From positions 1 through 30,428 of the forward strand of contig JANOPZ010000132.1 of assembly GCA_031422195.1 (NCBI GenBank): a stretch of DNA of 30,428 bases. Reading direction: 5' to 3'. Under the pieces are notes generated by a model, which saw only the letters and a program-made list of their open reading frames with translations, ran no database searches and had not been told where the DNA came from. Position 1 is the stretch's first letter. Every line of letters begins with the position of its first letter. Position numbers and translations under genes: made by a program. This DNA comes from JALOTE01 sp031422195. Its GTDB lineage: Bacteria > Pseudomonadota > Alphaproteobacteria > Rhizobiales > Rhizobiaceae. Shown here piece after piece: positions 1-8,041 of this stretch.

Positions 1-678
1 CACCCATTTCCTCTCATTCGCTTCAATGGCCGCAATTCTATCGGCAGTTTTCGGGTGGCTCAGCATCCACTGAGGTGCAGCCGCGCTGCCGCCGCCGGTC
101 AGGGCATCCAATTTGCGAAACAGGCTCTTTTGCGGCTCGGCACCGATGCCAGATTTGATCAGCACGGCGGTGGCGTAGGCGTCAGCCTCAAACTCATCGC
201 GCTGCGACAGGCGGGCCATCAGGGCGCTGGCAATAAAGCTGGCTACCATTGTGCCAATACCGGGCAAAAAGCGGTTGAGCACCGCAGACAACACGATGAA
301 CACTACATTTTGGCCGGTAAAATCAATCATCCGGCGCTTCGAATGCCCCAGCGCAACATGGCCGAGTTCATGGGCAATCACGGATGCCAGTTCTTCGGGT
401 GTAACAAGGCCGCGCTGTTTGCGGTTGAGAAATCCGCGTGTCAAAAAAATGCGGCCATCGGGGGCGGCAAGACCGTTGACCATATCCACCTCAAAAACAT
501 GCACTTTGATTTCGGGCAGGCCGAGCGATTTGGCCAAGCGTTCGGTGAGCGCGGTAATGTCAGGATCAAGCAGCGGGCGGCTTTGTTGGTCAAGCATCGC
601 GTTTGTGCGCGAGACAGATAAGCGCATCGAGATGAGAGCGAAGCCTATGGTGAGGATTATAGGTAGGAGGTAAAGCAT
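1..678 (-). CDS. M48-family zinc metalloprotease, C-terminus cut by the window edge
   Basis: Reading the minus strand from the ATG at 678 gives 226 codons with no stop, so the gene runs off the left edge. Residues 1-18 form a hydrophobic N-terminal segment, probably a signal anchor. The zinc motif HELGH is at residues 103-107, and the third-ligand region QRDEFEAD (Glu about 162) follows a hydrophobic stretch at 124-155. This order is typical of M48 (HtpX/Ste24-like) peptidases, which degrade or process membrane or periplasmic proteins. The last visible part contains SHPKTADRI, the usual C-terminal element of this family, so little is missing. An in-frame GTG at 708 is an alternative start; neither start has a strong ribosome binding site. 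It lies downstream of prs on the same strand but is separated by a palindrome at 736-763. Family assignment is confident; substrate is unknown. Confidence 0.88.
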   Translation of the reverse strand, partial: MLYLLPIILTIGFALISMRLSVSRTNAMLDQQSRPLLDPDITALTERLAKSLGLPEIKVHVFEVDMVNGLAAPDGRIFLTRGFLNRKQRGLVTPEELASVIAHELGHVALGHSKRRMIDFTGQNVVFIVLSAVLNRFLPGIGTMVASFIASALMARLSQRDEFEADAYATAVLIKSGIGAEPQKSLFRKLDALTGGGSAAAPQWMLSHPKTADRIAAIEANERKWV

Positions 679-735
679 CACCTTTATATGGGGCGAATAG
701 AGCGACACGAAAAGGGTGTGGTTCTTTCCAATTGA

Positions 736-763
736 TCATCCCCCGCAATAAATGCGGGCGTGA
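736..763. repeat. REP-like palindrome between prs and the M48 gene, possible terminator
   Basis: The 28-bp sequence has arms TCATCCCCCGC and GCGGGCGTGA around a 7-nt AT-rich loop, with one mismatch and one bulge. Similar short palindromes with CCCGC/GCGGG arms are scattered between genes in many alphaproteobacteria. It has no T-run, so termination after prs is only possible, not shown. Its outer TCAC/GTGA and CCCGC/GCGGG elements resemble the larger palindrome at 29952-30055. Confidence 0.55.
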
Positions 764-778
764 CCAATTCCTAAATCC

Positions 779-1711
779 TCAATCGAACAAGTTTGAAATC
801 GATTCTTCATGAGCCGTGCGTCTAATGGCTTCGCCAATCAGTTCACCGACAGACAAAACCCGAATGTTTCGCGCGTTCATCACCGCAGGTGTGGGTTGGA
901 TGGAATCTGTGATGACCAGCTCTTTCAGTTGCGAATTGGCAATCCGGTCTGCGGCCGAACCCGACAAAACACCATGCGTGATATAGGCCGTCACGCTGAT
1001 TGCACCGCGCGCCATTAAGGCATCGGCTGCATTGCAAAGCGTGCCACCGGAATCGACGATATCATCGACGAGGATGCAGTCTTTGGCCTTAACGTCGCCG
1101 ATCACATTCATCACTTCAGATTCGCCCGCTTTTTCGCGGCGCTTATCAACGATTGCCAGACCGGCATCCAAACGCTTGGCCAATGATCTGGCGCGCACAA
1201 CGCCGCCAACATCTGGCGACACCACAACCACATTAGAAACATCCTTGGTGCGGGCTATATCGCGCGCTAAGGTAGGCACTGAATGCAGATTATCGGTCGG
1301 AATATCAAAAAAACCTTGGATTTGCCCGGCATGCAAATCCAATGTCAACACGCGGCTGGCTCCGGCCTCAGTAATCAAATTGGCAACGAGTTTGGCCGAA
1401 ATCGGTGTGCGGCCCGAAGTGCGACGGTCTTGCCGCGCATAGCCAAAATATGGGATTACCGCTGTAATACGTCTTGCCGATGAGCGCCTGAAGGCATCAA
1501 TCATAATCAGCAATTCCATCAGATTATCATTGGCGGGGTAAGCCGTCGCCTGCAGAATGAACACATCCTCGCCGCGAACGTTTTCTTGAATTTCAACAAA
1601 GATTTCTTGGTCGGCAAACCGCCGCGCCACCACTTTCCCAAGCGGCTGATTAAGATATGCCGAAACAGCCTCGGCCAAAACGCGGTTGGAAGTGCCTGCA
1701 AAGAGTTTCAT
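779..1711 (-). CDS. prs: ribose-phosphate pyrophosphokinase (PRPP synthetase)
   Basis: The enzyme transfers pyrophosphate from ATP to ribose 5-phosphate, making PRPP for purine, pyrimidine, histidine, tryptophan and NAD synthesis in the cytoplasm. The 310-residue protein has the flexible ATP loop YARQDRRTSGR (about 91-101), the DLHAGQIQGFF segment (125-135) and the PRPP-binding motif CILVDDIVDSGGT (212-224). I chose the ATG at 1711, which begins MKLFAGTSNR like rhizobial homologues. An in-frame TTG at 1783 would add 24 unconserved residues. It lacks the N-terminal insertion I recall in Rhodobacterales enzymes, which argues for a Hyphomicrobiales-like host. In many relatives prs sits next to rplY and pth; here these are about 28 kb away at the other end of the window. 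Confidence 0.97.
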   Translation of the reverse strand: MKLFAGTSNRVLAEAVSAYLNQPLGKVVARRFADQEIFVEIQENVRGEDVFILQATAYPANDNLMELLIMIDAFRRSSARRITAVIPYFGYARQDRRTSGRTPISAKLVANLITEAGASRVLTLDLHAGQIQGFFDIPTDNLHSVPTLARDIARTKDVSNVVVVSPDVGGVVRARSLAKRLDAGLAIVDKRREKAGESEVMNVIGDVKAKDCILVDDIVDSGGTLCNAADALMARGAISVTAYITHGVLSGSAADRIANSQLKELVITDSIQPTPAVMNARNIRVLSVGELIGEAIRRTAHEESISNLFD

Positions 1712-1843
1712 GGCCGGCTCGTGTTTGTTGCTGATAAACGGGCTTTTAGCGCCGGTGGTGGCGATTGCAACGTCTTGTGACAAACATGCGCAAGTTAAAC
1801 ACCGGCAAATTACAAGTTCGGTGAACCAACCACGGCGTGAAAT

Positions 1844-2569
1844 CTAATTGTTGATGCTTGGCGGCGGGGCCGGAACAGTTGGGATGACAGCCGGATTAAC
1901 AGGTGTTGGGGCTACCGCGGTCGCCACCGGCGCAACCGCAACAGGCGCTGGCGCGGCCAATGGTGCAACAACAGGCGCTGGCGCGACCACTGGTGCAACA
2001 ACGGCCGGAAGCGCGACCAGCGCGGCGGCAGGAGATATTTGCGGCGCAACAACGCCGCCCTGCCAAGCTTTGAAATCCACAATCGTGCGGTCAGCAATTT
2101 TTTCCATTACCGACGGAGGTACAATCGACCATGAATCAACAGCAATTCCTGCAACGGTTTCTTGGCCTTGAATACGGTGCTGGCGAACGCCTGAAGGGTT
2201 AAAAATATCCCAGACGTATATAATTGTCGTCGCACCATTTTCAGGTAACGCCGAAAAATAGCCTTTAACAACATAGGTTTTGGCTGGATCGGTATCGGCG
2301 ACAATGGCTAAATCATTGGCTTTGGCCAACGCCGAAAGCCGTCGTGAAAGCGGTGTTACAGCAGCAACCGTTGAGCCAATAATCGGTGCAATGTAAAGTC
2401 GCGCACCAGCCTTGGCTGCATCAGCTGGCGTAGTAGGTTGAATGCTTGGTAAGGCCGTCTGTGCCACATCTTGCGGCGTTATGCCCAACGTTGCATCGGT
2501 ACTGTTGCAGCCTGCCAGCGCCAACACAGCAAACAATGCAAAACTCAAATACCCAGCCTGTTTTCTCAT
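1844..2569 (-). CDS. putative lipoprotein with Pro/Ala/Val-rich tail
   Basis: This 241-residue protein begins with a lipoprotein signal: positively charged MRK, a hydrophobic core, then the lipobox LAGC with Cys21 as the predicted lipid-modified residue. A globular part of about 150 residues follows, containing ARLYIAPIIG and KTYVVKGYFSA, with no domain I can name. The last 50-60 residues are low-complexity VAPAP-type repeats, which could span periplasm or cell wall. The ATG at 2569 has a GGGAGG ribosome binding site 8 bases upstream; a longer reading to 2623 lacks the lipobox position and a binding site. It lies between the M24-like gene and prs, all on the minus strand. Localisation is well supported; function is unknown. 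Confidence 0.8.
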   Translation of the reverse strand: MRKQAGYLSFALFAVLALAGCNSTDATLGITPQDVAQTALPSIQPTTPADAAKAGARLYIAPIIGSTVAAVTPLSRRLSALAKANDLAIVADTDPAKTYVVKGYFSALPENGATTIIYVWDIFNPSGVRQHRIQGQETVAGIAVDSWSIVPPSVMEKIADRTIVDFKAWQGGVVAPQISPAAALVALPAVVAPVVAPAPVVAPLAAPAPVAVAPVATAVAPTPVNPAVIPTVPAPPPSINN

Positions 2570-2640
2570 TACGCGGCCTCCCAACACACAATTTTCTATA
2601 AACAGCATAAAATCAACGTGCATCTATAAACACCATGAAA

Positions 2641-3792
2641 TCATCGCGTGATCAAGCTTGGAGCATGACGGCTCAGCGAGCGATTACCATCATCAGTTGT
2701 CAAATAAGTCTGGCCAAGCGTCATGGCTGTGCCAGTTTCCGAATCAGCAATAATCATATGCGCAAACAAAACCATGTTGGGCATGATGATTTCAGAATTC
2801 TTAGCATAAAACATTTGCCGCTCCATCCACGATGGCGAAAAGCGCGCACCAAGCGAATAGCCGCACGCATTAAGTCGGTGCCGCGACAAATCCAATGCAT
2901 CCAGCGCCCGGGCATGAGCGTCATAAACGTCTCCAAAAGTTTTACCTGGAATGATCTCGGCTTCGCATGCCGACAGTGCCGCATCGGCTGCGTCAAACAA
3001 TTCTTGATGGCGTTTGGTGGGCTTTCCAATGACAATAGTGCGCATCATTGCAACATGGTAATGATGGTAAACGCCCGCCCATTCCAAGGTAAGCTGGTCG
3101 TTTTTAGCCAATTTCCGGCGACCGGCTTTATACCGGCAAAGCAGCGCATCATCGCCCGAACCAATGATAAATTCATTAGCAGGGTAATCTCCACCACCTT
3201 GGAAGATTGCACCTTGCATGGCAGCCAAGATGTCACCTTCGTCAGCCTTATATTTGATGATTGCTAATGCGGCATCGAGCGCATCATCGGCCAATTCGGC
3301 AGCCCGAATAGTTTTGGCTATTTCAGCGGGGCTTTTTACAACGCGCAACCCATCGACCAAACCAGAAACATCCCGGGCATCGCAAAAAGTTGCAAGTTGC
3401 TCATCCAGCAAGCGGCCATTTGCAGCGGTTAACCCATGGGTTCCATATTCTACGCCAACCTTGCAGCCCAATAAGCCGAACTCATCCATCAGCTTCCGCA
3501 AATCCTTGGCAGGGTTGGCATCTGCACGATCTGCCCAAACAACAATGTTATCCAGCGTCGACGTCTGTTGGGCCTGCCGCAAATCTGCTGAACGCGTCAT
3601 CAGCACCATTTGGCCTTTGGCTGTGACAATGAGCGATTGAAAGAAGCAATAACCAAACGTGTCATAGCCGGTTAGCCAATACATGCTTTCTTGCGCAAAC
3701 AGCAAAACCGCATCCAGCCTTTGGGTCGCCATTTCAGTCAGCAATCGGTCGCGGCGCGCATCAAACTCTTCACGTTCAAAATGTAGTGCCAT
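2641..3792 (-). CDS. M24 (creatinase/prolidase-fold) protein lacking the usual metal ligands
   Basis: The 383-residue protein has the N-terminal creatinase domain (about 10-150, with ESMYWLTGYDTFGY) and the C-terminal pita-bread fold (about 158-375). Canonical M24 aminopeptidases bind two metals through two Asp, one His and two Glu. Here the equivalent positions read EWAGVYHHYHVAMMRT (237-252), GYSLG (311-315, Tyr instead of His), LFAHMIIAD (342-350, His instead of Glu) and TLGQTYL (358-364, no Glu). I recall this pattern being conserved in a rhizobial subfamily, so it is probably not decay. Activity may resemble metal-free creatinase or be a different C-N hydrolysis; annotation as Xaa-Pro dipeptidase would be misleading. 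The start has GGGAG 6 bases upstream. It follows pgeF after 16 bases and probably shares its transcript. Confidence 0.85.
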   Translation of the reverse strand: MALHFEREEFDARRDRLLTEMATQRLDAVLLFAQESMYWLTGYDTFGYCFFQSLIVTAKGQMVLMTRSADLRQAQQTSTLDNIVVWADRADANPAKDLRKLMDEFGLLGCKVGVEYGTHGLTAANGRLLDEQLATFCDARDVSGLVDGLRVVKSPAEIAKTIRAAELADDALDAALAIIKYKADEGDILAAMQGAIFQGGGDYPANEFIIGSGDDALLCRYKAGRRKLAKNDQLTLEWAGVYHHYHVAMMRTIVIGKPTKRHQELFDAADAALSACEAEIIPGKTFGDVYDAHARALDALDLSRHRLNACGYSLGARFSPSWMERQMFYAKNSEIIMPNMVLFAHMIIADSETGTAMTLGQTYLTTDDGNRSLSRHAPSLITR

Positions 3793-3808
3793 TGTTCACT
3801 CCCAATAA

Positions 3809-4588
3809 TTAAATGAGACAAAGGGCCGACATTTGCCGCCCATAATCAGCTTCTTGGTTATGCGTGGTGCGCCGGTAAGAAAAAAAACGGTCAGCGTCAG
3901 CATAAGTGCAAAGGTGAAGATCAACACCTTGAACATCACTGCGCGCCAGCTGCATCATGATATAGGCCGGCAAATCAAACTGGCGTTTTGTTGTGCTTTG
4001 TCCTGCTATAAAAAACGGGGCTGCTGCCTTATCCTTTGCCAACAGTCTTGCTCCAAAATCAGCATCGACCTCATAATTTTTCTGACTGATTGTCGGTCCG
4101 AGCACCCCTAAGGTATCATTGCGGTTTGCGCCAAAAGTTTCCATCGCAGCAATTGTTTTTTCAATCACCCCGCCGACAGCGCCCTGCCATCCAGCATGAG
4201 CCGCGCCAATAACGCCGGCTTTAGCGTCGACAAACAACAGCGGCCCGCAATCCGCGGTAACAACGCCAATAGCCAGACCTTGGTGAGCAGTGACAATCGC
4301 ATCTGCGCGCGGTCGTTCCCTTTCAAATGGTGCATCGACGACGACGACATCCGCTGAATGAAACTGATAGGGGGACAACAGGTTTTGCGGCAATACACCC
4401 AAGTGTTCGGCAATACGCGCTCGATTTTCCGCTATCAAGTTTGCTTCATCATTTGAGCCGGGTCCGGCATTAAGTGAACCATAAAGCCCTGATGAAACGC
4501 CGCCTTGCCGCGTGAAATAGCCGTGGCGCAAACCTGGCAGGTCAAACACCAACGATTGGGCAGGAGCCAGTGCGTGGCTTTCTATCAT
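3809..4588 (-). CDS. pgeF: peptidoglycan editing factor / YfiH-type Cu oxidase family protein
   Basis: PgeF (YfiH, DUF152) homologues remove L-Ser wrongly placed in muropeptide precursors in E. coli; related proteins show laccase-like or purine nucleoside phosphorylase activity. The 259-residue protein has all three family signatures: QFHSADV with His77, TADCGPLL with Cys114 and HAGWQG with His131, the expected metal-binding His-Cys-His set. I chose the ATG at 4588 because GGAG lies 6 bases upstream; the in-frame TTG at 4600 would overlap that site. It sits 26 bases downstream of the MidA-like methyltransferase gene and 16 bases upstream of the M24-like gene, in an order that recurs in Hyphomicrobiales. 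Confidence 0.92.
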   Translation of the reverse strand: MIESHALAPAQSLVFDLPGLRHGYFTRQGGVSSGLYGSLNAGPGSNDEANLIAENRARIAEHLGVLPQNLLSPYQFHSADVVVVDAPFERERPRADAIVTAHQGLAIGVVTADCGPLLFVDAKAGVIGAAHAGWQGAVGGVIEKTIAAMETFGANRNDTLGVLGPTISQKNYEVDADFGARLLAKDKAAAPFFIAGQSTTKRQFDLPAYIMMQLARSDVQGVDLHLCTYADADRFFSYRRTTHNQEADYGRQMSALCLI

Positions 4589-4614
4589 ATGTTGCTCCAA
4601 ATCAAATCGTCGGC

Positions 4615-5697
4615 CTAAGCATAGCTTTTCTCAGATGACGGCGGCAAGAGAGGCCCAAAGCAAAGCACCTTAAACAACTCACCCATCGCTTGCGCCCCGG
4701 CCAATCGTTCAACCGCAACTTGTATTTCATTTTGAAACTCTAATGGTTTATTTGCGCCAAGCGCCCCTGCCCGCTGCAAAAGCCCCAAATTCAATAGAAA
4801 TTGACCCTGAGTGTTTAATTTGATCTGGCAACCTGCAAAGCGCGCAGCTGTTTCCAATGGCTCAAAATCAACGTGGCTCGTTAGATCAACCTCGCCCGAC
4901 GCTTCCAAAACCGGTGCAAACTCATGGGCTTGGATGGCTTGAAGCGTATCACCTAATCCGCTTTTAAGATGGCCATAATCTATCAAAACGGCTGTACCGC
5001 CTTGTGATTTCAAGCGAAAAGCCAGCTCTTGAACAATACCCACTCTTGTTGCAGCAATTTCGAAAACCGCACCGTCGTCTGCGCTGGTTGCGCCTTTTGG
5101 CAACTCATTGAGGGCCAGCGTTGATGCGCCGAGCGTAAACCCGAATTTACGGTCGTGAACCGTGACCATCCGCTCGCACCAATGCGTCCCTGCCTTCACA
5201 AACTGGCGCATGGGCAACGCATCAAGAAACTCATTTCCAATAATGAATAAGGGCCTGTCAGTTGGCAGGCTGGCAATAGACTGATGGAAAACAGGCGTTT
5301 TGTAAGGTGCTATCGCGCGCGCCTGCAAGCCGCGCAAACGCGGGCTTGTTTCAACAAGAGCGACCTCCAATTGCTCAAAATGGAGCGGCCGCACTTGTTT
5401 GAGGGTGCGCAAAACATCAGCCATAAGCGCCCCGCGCCCAGGCCCCAGCTCTACCAACGTCACGGGTTTTTTTGGCTCATACTGATCAAGGCATAGGGCA
5501 AGATGAACGCCTACCATCTCTCCAAATAACTGGCTGACGTCTGGGGCAGTGATGAAGTCGCCCTTTTTGCCAAATGCTTCTTGGCGCATATAATAACCAT
5601 GTTCAGGGTCGCCCAAACATATCGCCATGTAAAGCGCGATGTTTATGGGTCCATCGACTTCAATCATCCGGTGAATTTGAGCTTCCAGCGGGTTCAT
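4615..5697 (-). CDS. SAM-dependent methyltransferase, MidA/NDUFAF7 family
   Basis: The 360-residue protein belongs to the COG1565 (DUF185) family. Its mitochondrial relative NDUFAF7/MidA methylates an arginine of a complex I subunit, so a role in respiratory complex assembly is plausible but not shown for the bacterial members. The SAM-binding motif VELGPGRGALMADVLR is near residues 81-96, followed by GNEFLDALPMRQF, LIDYGH and DLTSHVDF, all family landmarks. The start ATG at 5697 overlaps the lgt stop as ATGA, indicating translational coupling; a longer reading would extend into lgt without support. Downstream is pgeF. Confidence 0.9.
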   Translation of the reverse strand: MNPLEAQIHRMIEVDGPINIALYMAICLGDPEHGYYMRQEAFGKKGDFITAPDVSQLFGEMVGVHLALCLDQYEPKKPVTLVELGPGRGALMADVLRTLKQVRPLHFEQLEVALVETSPRLRGLQARAIAPYKTPVFHQSIASLPTDRPLFIIGNEFLDALPMRQFVKAGTHWCERMVTVHDRKFGFTLGASTLALNELPKGATSADDGAVFEIAATRVGIVQELAFRLKSQGGTAVLIDYGHLKSGLGDTLQAIQAHEFAPVLEASGEVDLTSHVDFEPLETAARFAGCQIKLNTQGQFLLNLGLLQRAGALGANKPLEFQNEIQVAVERLAGAQAMGELFKVLCFGPLLPPSSEKSYA

Positions 5698-6515
5698 CGT
5701 TTTTTGAGAAACATCGCCCACAATCCTGCAAGCACCATCGGCAACGACAGAATCATGCCCATCGTCACCCAATTTGCCAACAAGAACCCCAGTTGCGCAT
5801 CCGGCTCACGGAAAAACTCTACGATAATCCGGCTGATGCCATAGCCTGCTGTAAACGCTCCAGTAATAAAGCCGGGGGATTTCAGTTTGCGCCCCAAAAA
5901 TACCAAAAGGCACAAGATACCAAAAAGCACTATACCTTCCAAAAACGCCTCATAGAGCTGGCTCGGGTGGCGCGGGATACCGCCACCTGATGGAAACATC
6001 ACCGCCCATGGCACATCACTGGCGCGACCCCAAAGTTCATCATTGATGAAATTGGTAACGCGAACCAATCCAAGTCCTATTGGCACACCAGCCGTTACAA
6101 CATCAAGCAAGCCCCAAACCGGCAGCCCGCGCTTTTTGGCAAATAAAACCATCGCCAAAGCTGAGCCGAGAAACCCGCCATGAAACGACATGCCGCCGTT
6201 CCAGATTTCCAAAGCACGCAAAGGATTGGAAATTATCGCAGCAAAATCATAAAATAGAATATAGCCCAACCGCCCGCCGAGCACGACGCCAAGCGTGATC
6301 CACACGACAAAATCATCGAGATCTGCAACGGAAATGTGCGGATTGTCATTGGGCCAAAGCGCAGGCTTCAAAACCAATATGCGTGCCCACCACCATGCAA
6401 ACATAATTCCAACCACATAGCCTATACCGTACCAATGGACGCTGAGCGGCCCAATTGAGATTGCAATGGGATCAACGGCGGGAAAGGTTAGAGCAGAAAA
6501 AACACTGGTTACCAT
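5694..6515 (-). CDS. lgt: prolipoprotein diacylglyceryl transferase
   Basis: Lgt moves a diacylglyceryl group from phosphatidylglycerol to the lipobox cysteine of prolipoproteins at the inner membrane, the first step of lipoprotein maturation. The 273-residue protein has about seven membrane segments and the conserved blocks SVHWYG, GGRLGYILFYD, MSFHGG and VRVTNFINDELWG, the last containing the essential Arg and Asn of the Lgt signature. HPSQLYEA and the late SRIIVEFFREPD block are also present. A GAGG site lies 8 bases before the ATG. It is the first gene of the lgt - methyltransferase - pgeF - M24-like run and is divergent from ubiK across 130 bases. The lipoprotein at 1844-2569 is a likely substrate. 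Confidence 0.97.
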   Translation of the reverse strand: MVTSVFSALTFPAVDPIAISIGPLSVHWYGIGYVVGIMFAWWWARILVLKPALWPNDNPHISVADLDDFVVWITLGVVLGGRLGYILFYDFAAIISNPLRALEIWNGGMSFHGGFLGSALAMVLFAKKRGLPVWGLLDVVTAGVPIGLGLVRVTNFINDELWGRASDVPWAVMFPSGGGIPRHPSQLYEAFLEGIVLFGILCLLVFLGRKLKSPGFITGAFTAGYGISRIIVEFFREPDAQLGFLLANWVTMGMILSLPMVLAGLWAMFLKKR

Positions 6516-6645
6516 TTGTGAGGCCTCATCATTGGCTTGGCTTAGGAATGAAACCGCTATTTGGTCAAGCGCAATGCCGCAGCTTAAATACCTTGAACGC
6601 AGCGCCCTGCACCATTACATCAGAGCCAGCACAAGGAGAATTCTA

Positions 6646-6909
6646 ATGAGCCAAGGCCCCAACCGCATGTTTGATGAATTTGCCAAACTCATGACCGATG
6701 CAGCCGGTGCAGCCCAAGGGTTGAAGCGCGAAGGCGAAGAGTTTTTCCGCAGCCAAGCAGAGCGCATGATGGCAAATATGGATCTTGTCAAACGCGAAGA
6801 ATTTGAGGTTGTCCGCGATATGGCGATAAAAGCACTGGATGAAAACGAGGCCCTTAAAGCACGCATCGCGGCGCTTGAAGGCGAAACGGCCAAACCAACG
6901 GCCACTTAA
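6646..6909 (+). CDS. ubiK: UbiK-family accessory factor (BMFP domain)
   Basis: UbiK helps aerobic ubiquinone synthesis in enterobacteria, associating with UbiJ and lipids; the alphaproteobacterial homologues are annotated by similarity. The 87-residue protein is predicted to be largely helical, with RMFDEFAKLMTDAAG near the N-terminus and a C-terminal coiled coil (about 50-80) containing REEFEVVRDMAIKALDENE, the family hallmark. The ATG at 6646 is preceded by AAGGAG at 7 bases. An in-frame upstream ATG at 6466 would run through the lgt promoter and start, so I rejected it. Divergent placement next to lgt is common in Hyphomicrobiales. Confidence 0.9.
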   Translation: MSQGPNRMFDEFAKLMTDAAGAAQGLKREGEEFFRSQAERMMANMDLVKREEFEVVRDMAIKALDENEALKARIAALEGETAKPTAT

Positions 6910-7149
6910 AAAGCCTCATTGGCTTTTCACATAAATTTCATCAACAGGTCTGAATTTACTTTTTATTTACAAAAACCCTTATGCTTGAATCGCTTAGGGG
7001 TCACTTCCGCCACATTGATTCAACACCTATCCACACCCTTGGCACTTCCGGCTAAGTTGTCCACTTCCCCGCGACTCCACGATCAGTATGCTAGGCGAAG
7101 TGTTTGATTCGCCGTAATGATTTGGAACGGCACTGTGGAGACTAAAGCT
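6910..7149 (+). promoter_or_regulatory. ybjN upstream region with four GANTC sites and an AT-rich tract
   Basis: This 240-base gap contains GANTC sites at 6987-6991, 7017-7021, 7073-7077 and 7106-7110, four within 124 bases where about one per 256 bases is expected by chance. An AT-rich stretch lies at about 6940-6980. GANTC is methylated by CcrM in alphaproteobacteria, and clusters mark promoters under cell-cycle control (for example by GcrA). Regulation here is inferred from site density only. Confidence 0.45.
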
Positions 7150-7656
7150 GTGCCCTTAAAATTGGCGACCTTGGAAATTGCGCGCGACAGCCATCCTGTC
7201 GATATTATTGAGCGCTATGCCAACGATAATGACTGGTCATTTGAGCGCCCCGTCGCAGATGAAATTGCGTTGTCGGTTGCAGGTAAACTCACCGATTATC
7301 AATTGTCTTTTTCTTGGATGGAGGATTTCGAGGTTCTGCACCTTGCCTGTGCGTTTGACCTGACGGTGCCCGAATTGCGTGTTTCCGAAGTGTATCGCTT
7401 GTTGTCGCGAATCAATGAGCAAATGCTATTTGGCCATTTTGACTATTGGGAAACTGAAGGCGCGATCATGTATCGTCAAACATTGCTGCTGGCAGGCGGC
7501 GCAGAGCCAACACCAGAGCAAGTTGAAATGCTGCTGTCGTCAGCGCTTGAATCGTGTGAAAATTATTTCACCGCGTTTCAATATGTCATTTGGTCAGGCG
7601 CAAATGCAGCCCGCGCACTCGATAGCGTCATGTTTGAAACCCAAGGAAATGCCTAA
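7150..7656 (+). CDS. YbjN domain-containing protein
   Basis: This protein resembles the YbjN family (PF10722), folds related to type III secretion chaperones, with no firmly established biochemical role. Recognisable conserved stretches are HPVDIIERYANDNDWSFER, DYQLSFSWMEDFEVLHLACAF, INEQMLFGHFDYW and CENYFTAFQYVIWSG. I prefer the GTG at 7150 (168 residues) because GGAG lies 9 bases upstream and homologues have about this length; an in-frame ATG at 7117 (179 residues) has no binding site but is possible. It begins a tight run with the tRNA-binding protein (3-base gap), DUF808 and MFS genes. In rhizobial relatives proC usually lies between this gene and the tRNA-binding gene; it is absent here. 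Confidence 0.83.
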   Translation: MPLKLATLEIARDSHPVDIIERYANDNDWSFERPVADEIALSVAGKLTDYQLSFSWMEDFEVLHLACAFDLTVPELRVSEVYRLLSRINEQMLFGHFDYWETEGAIMYRQTLLLAGGAEPTPEQVEMLLSSALESCENYFTAFQYVIWSGANAARALDSVMFETQGNA

Positions 7657-7659
7657 ATC

Positions 7660-8013
7660 ATGACAAAGTCGGCGCCGGAAACCATCCCATTTGCCGATTT
7701 TGAAAAAGTTGACATCCGTGTTGGAACCATTGTTGAGGCAGCGGCATTTCCAGAGGCACGCAAACCGGCCTTTAAGCTCATGATCGATTTTGGCGGTGAT
7801 ATAGGGGTTAAAAAATCGTCCGCACAAATCACCAAGCATTATACGCTGGAAAATTTGGTCGGGCGGCAGGTTTTGGCAGTGGTGAATTTCCCGCCACGCC
7901 AAATTGGCCCAATGAAGTCTGAGGTGCTCACCCTTGGAATGCCAGACATTGATGGTGAAGTTGTATTGATTGAACCCAATTTAATTGTTCCGAATGGCGG
8001 CAAGCTGTTTTAG
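7660..8013 (+). CDS. tRNA-binding domain protein, CsaA-like
   Basis: The 117-residue protein is a single OB-fold tRNA-binding domain (PF01588), as in CsaA and in the C-terminal domains of MetRS and Arc1p. Typical stretches are FEKVDIRVGTIVEA (about 14-27), KSSAQITKHY, GRQVLAVVNFPPRQIG and SEVLTLGM. Bacillus CsaA has been described as an export chaperone; a tRNA-related role is equally possible. It starts 3 bases after the ybjN-like stop, indicating translational coupling, and precedes the DUF808 gene. Confidence 0.88.
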   Translation: MTKSAPETIPFADFEKVDIRVGTIVEAAAFPEARKPAFKLMIDFGGDIGVKKSSAQITKHYTLENLVGRQVLAVVNFPPRQIGPMKSEVLTLGMPDIDGEVVLIEPNLIVPNGGKLF

Positions 8014-8041
8014 AACGTCTCAATCAGATTTGGAGCTTCTC

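Noticed and set aside
55..673. Open frames of 188 and 140 codons on the plus strand
   Set aside because: They lie opposite the M48 protease, whose HELGH motif and family sequence are clear; the plus-strand translations show no family features.
1848..2171. 107-codon plus-strand frame rich in Gly, Ala and Thr
   Set aside because: It is the complement of the Pro/Ala/Val-rich lipoprotein tail; composition explains the open frame.
2635..3267. 210-codon plus-strand frame
   Set aside because: Antisense to the M24-like gene, which has clear homology and a good ribosome binding site.
6940..7110. Possible replication origin (AT-rich tract, GANTC cluster, DnaA-like boxes)
   Set aside because: Only one near-match to a DnaA box (7027-7035) and one poor one (7057-7065); no dnaA, hemE, parAB or similar origin-linked genes nearby. 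A regulated promoter is the simpler reading.
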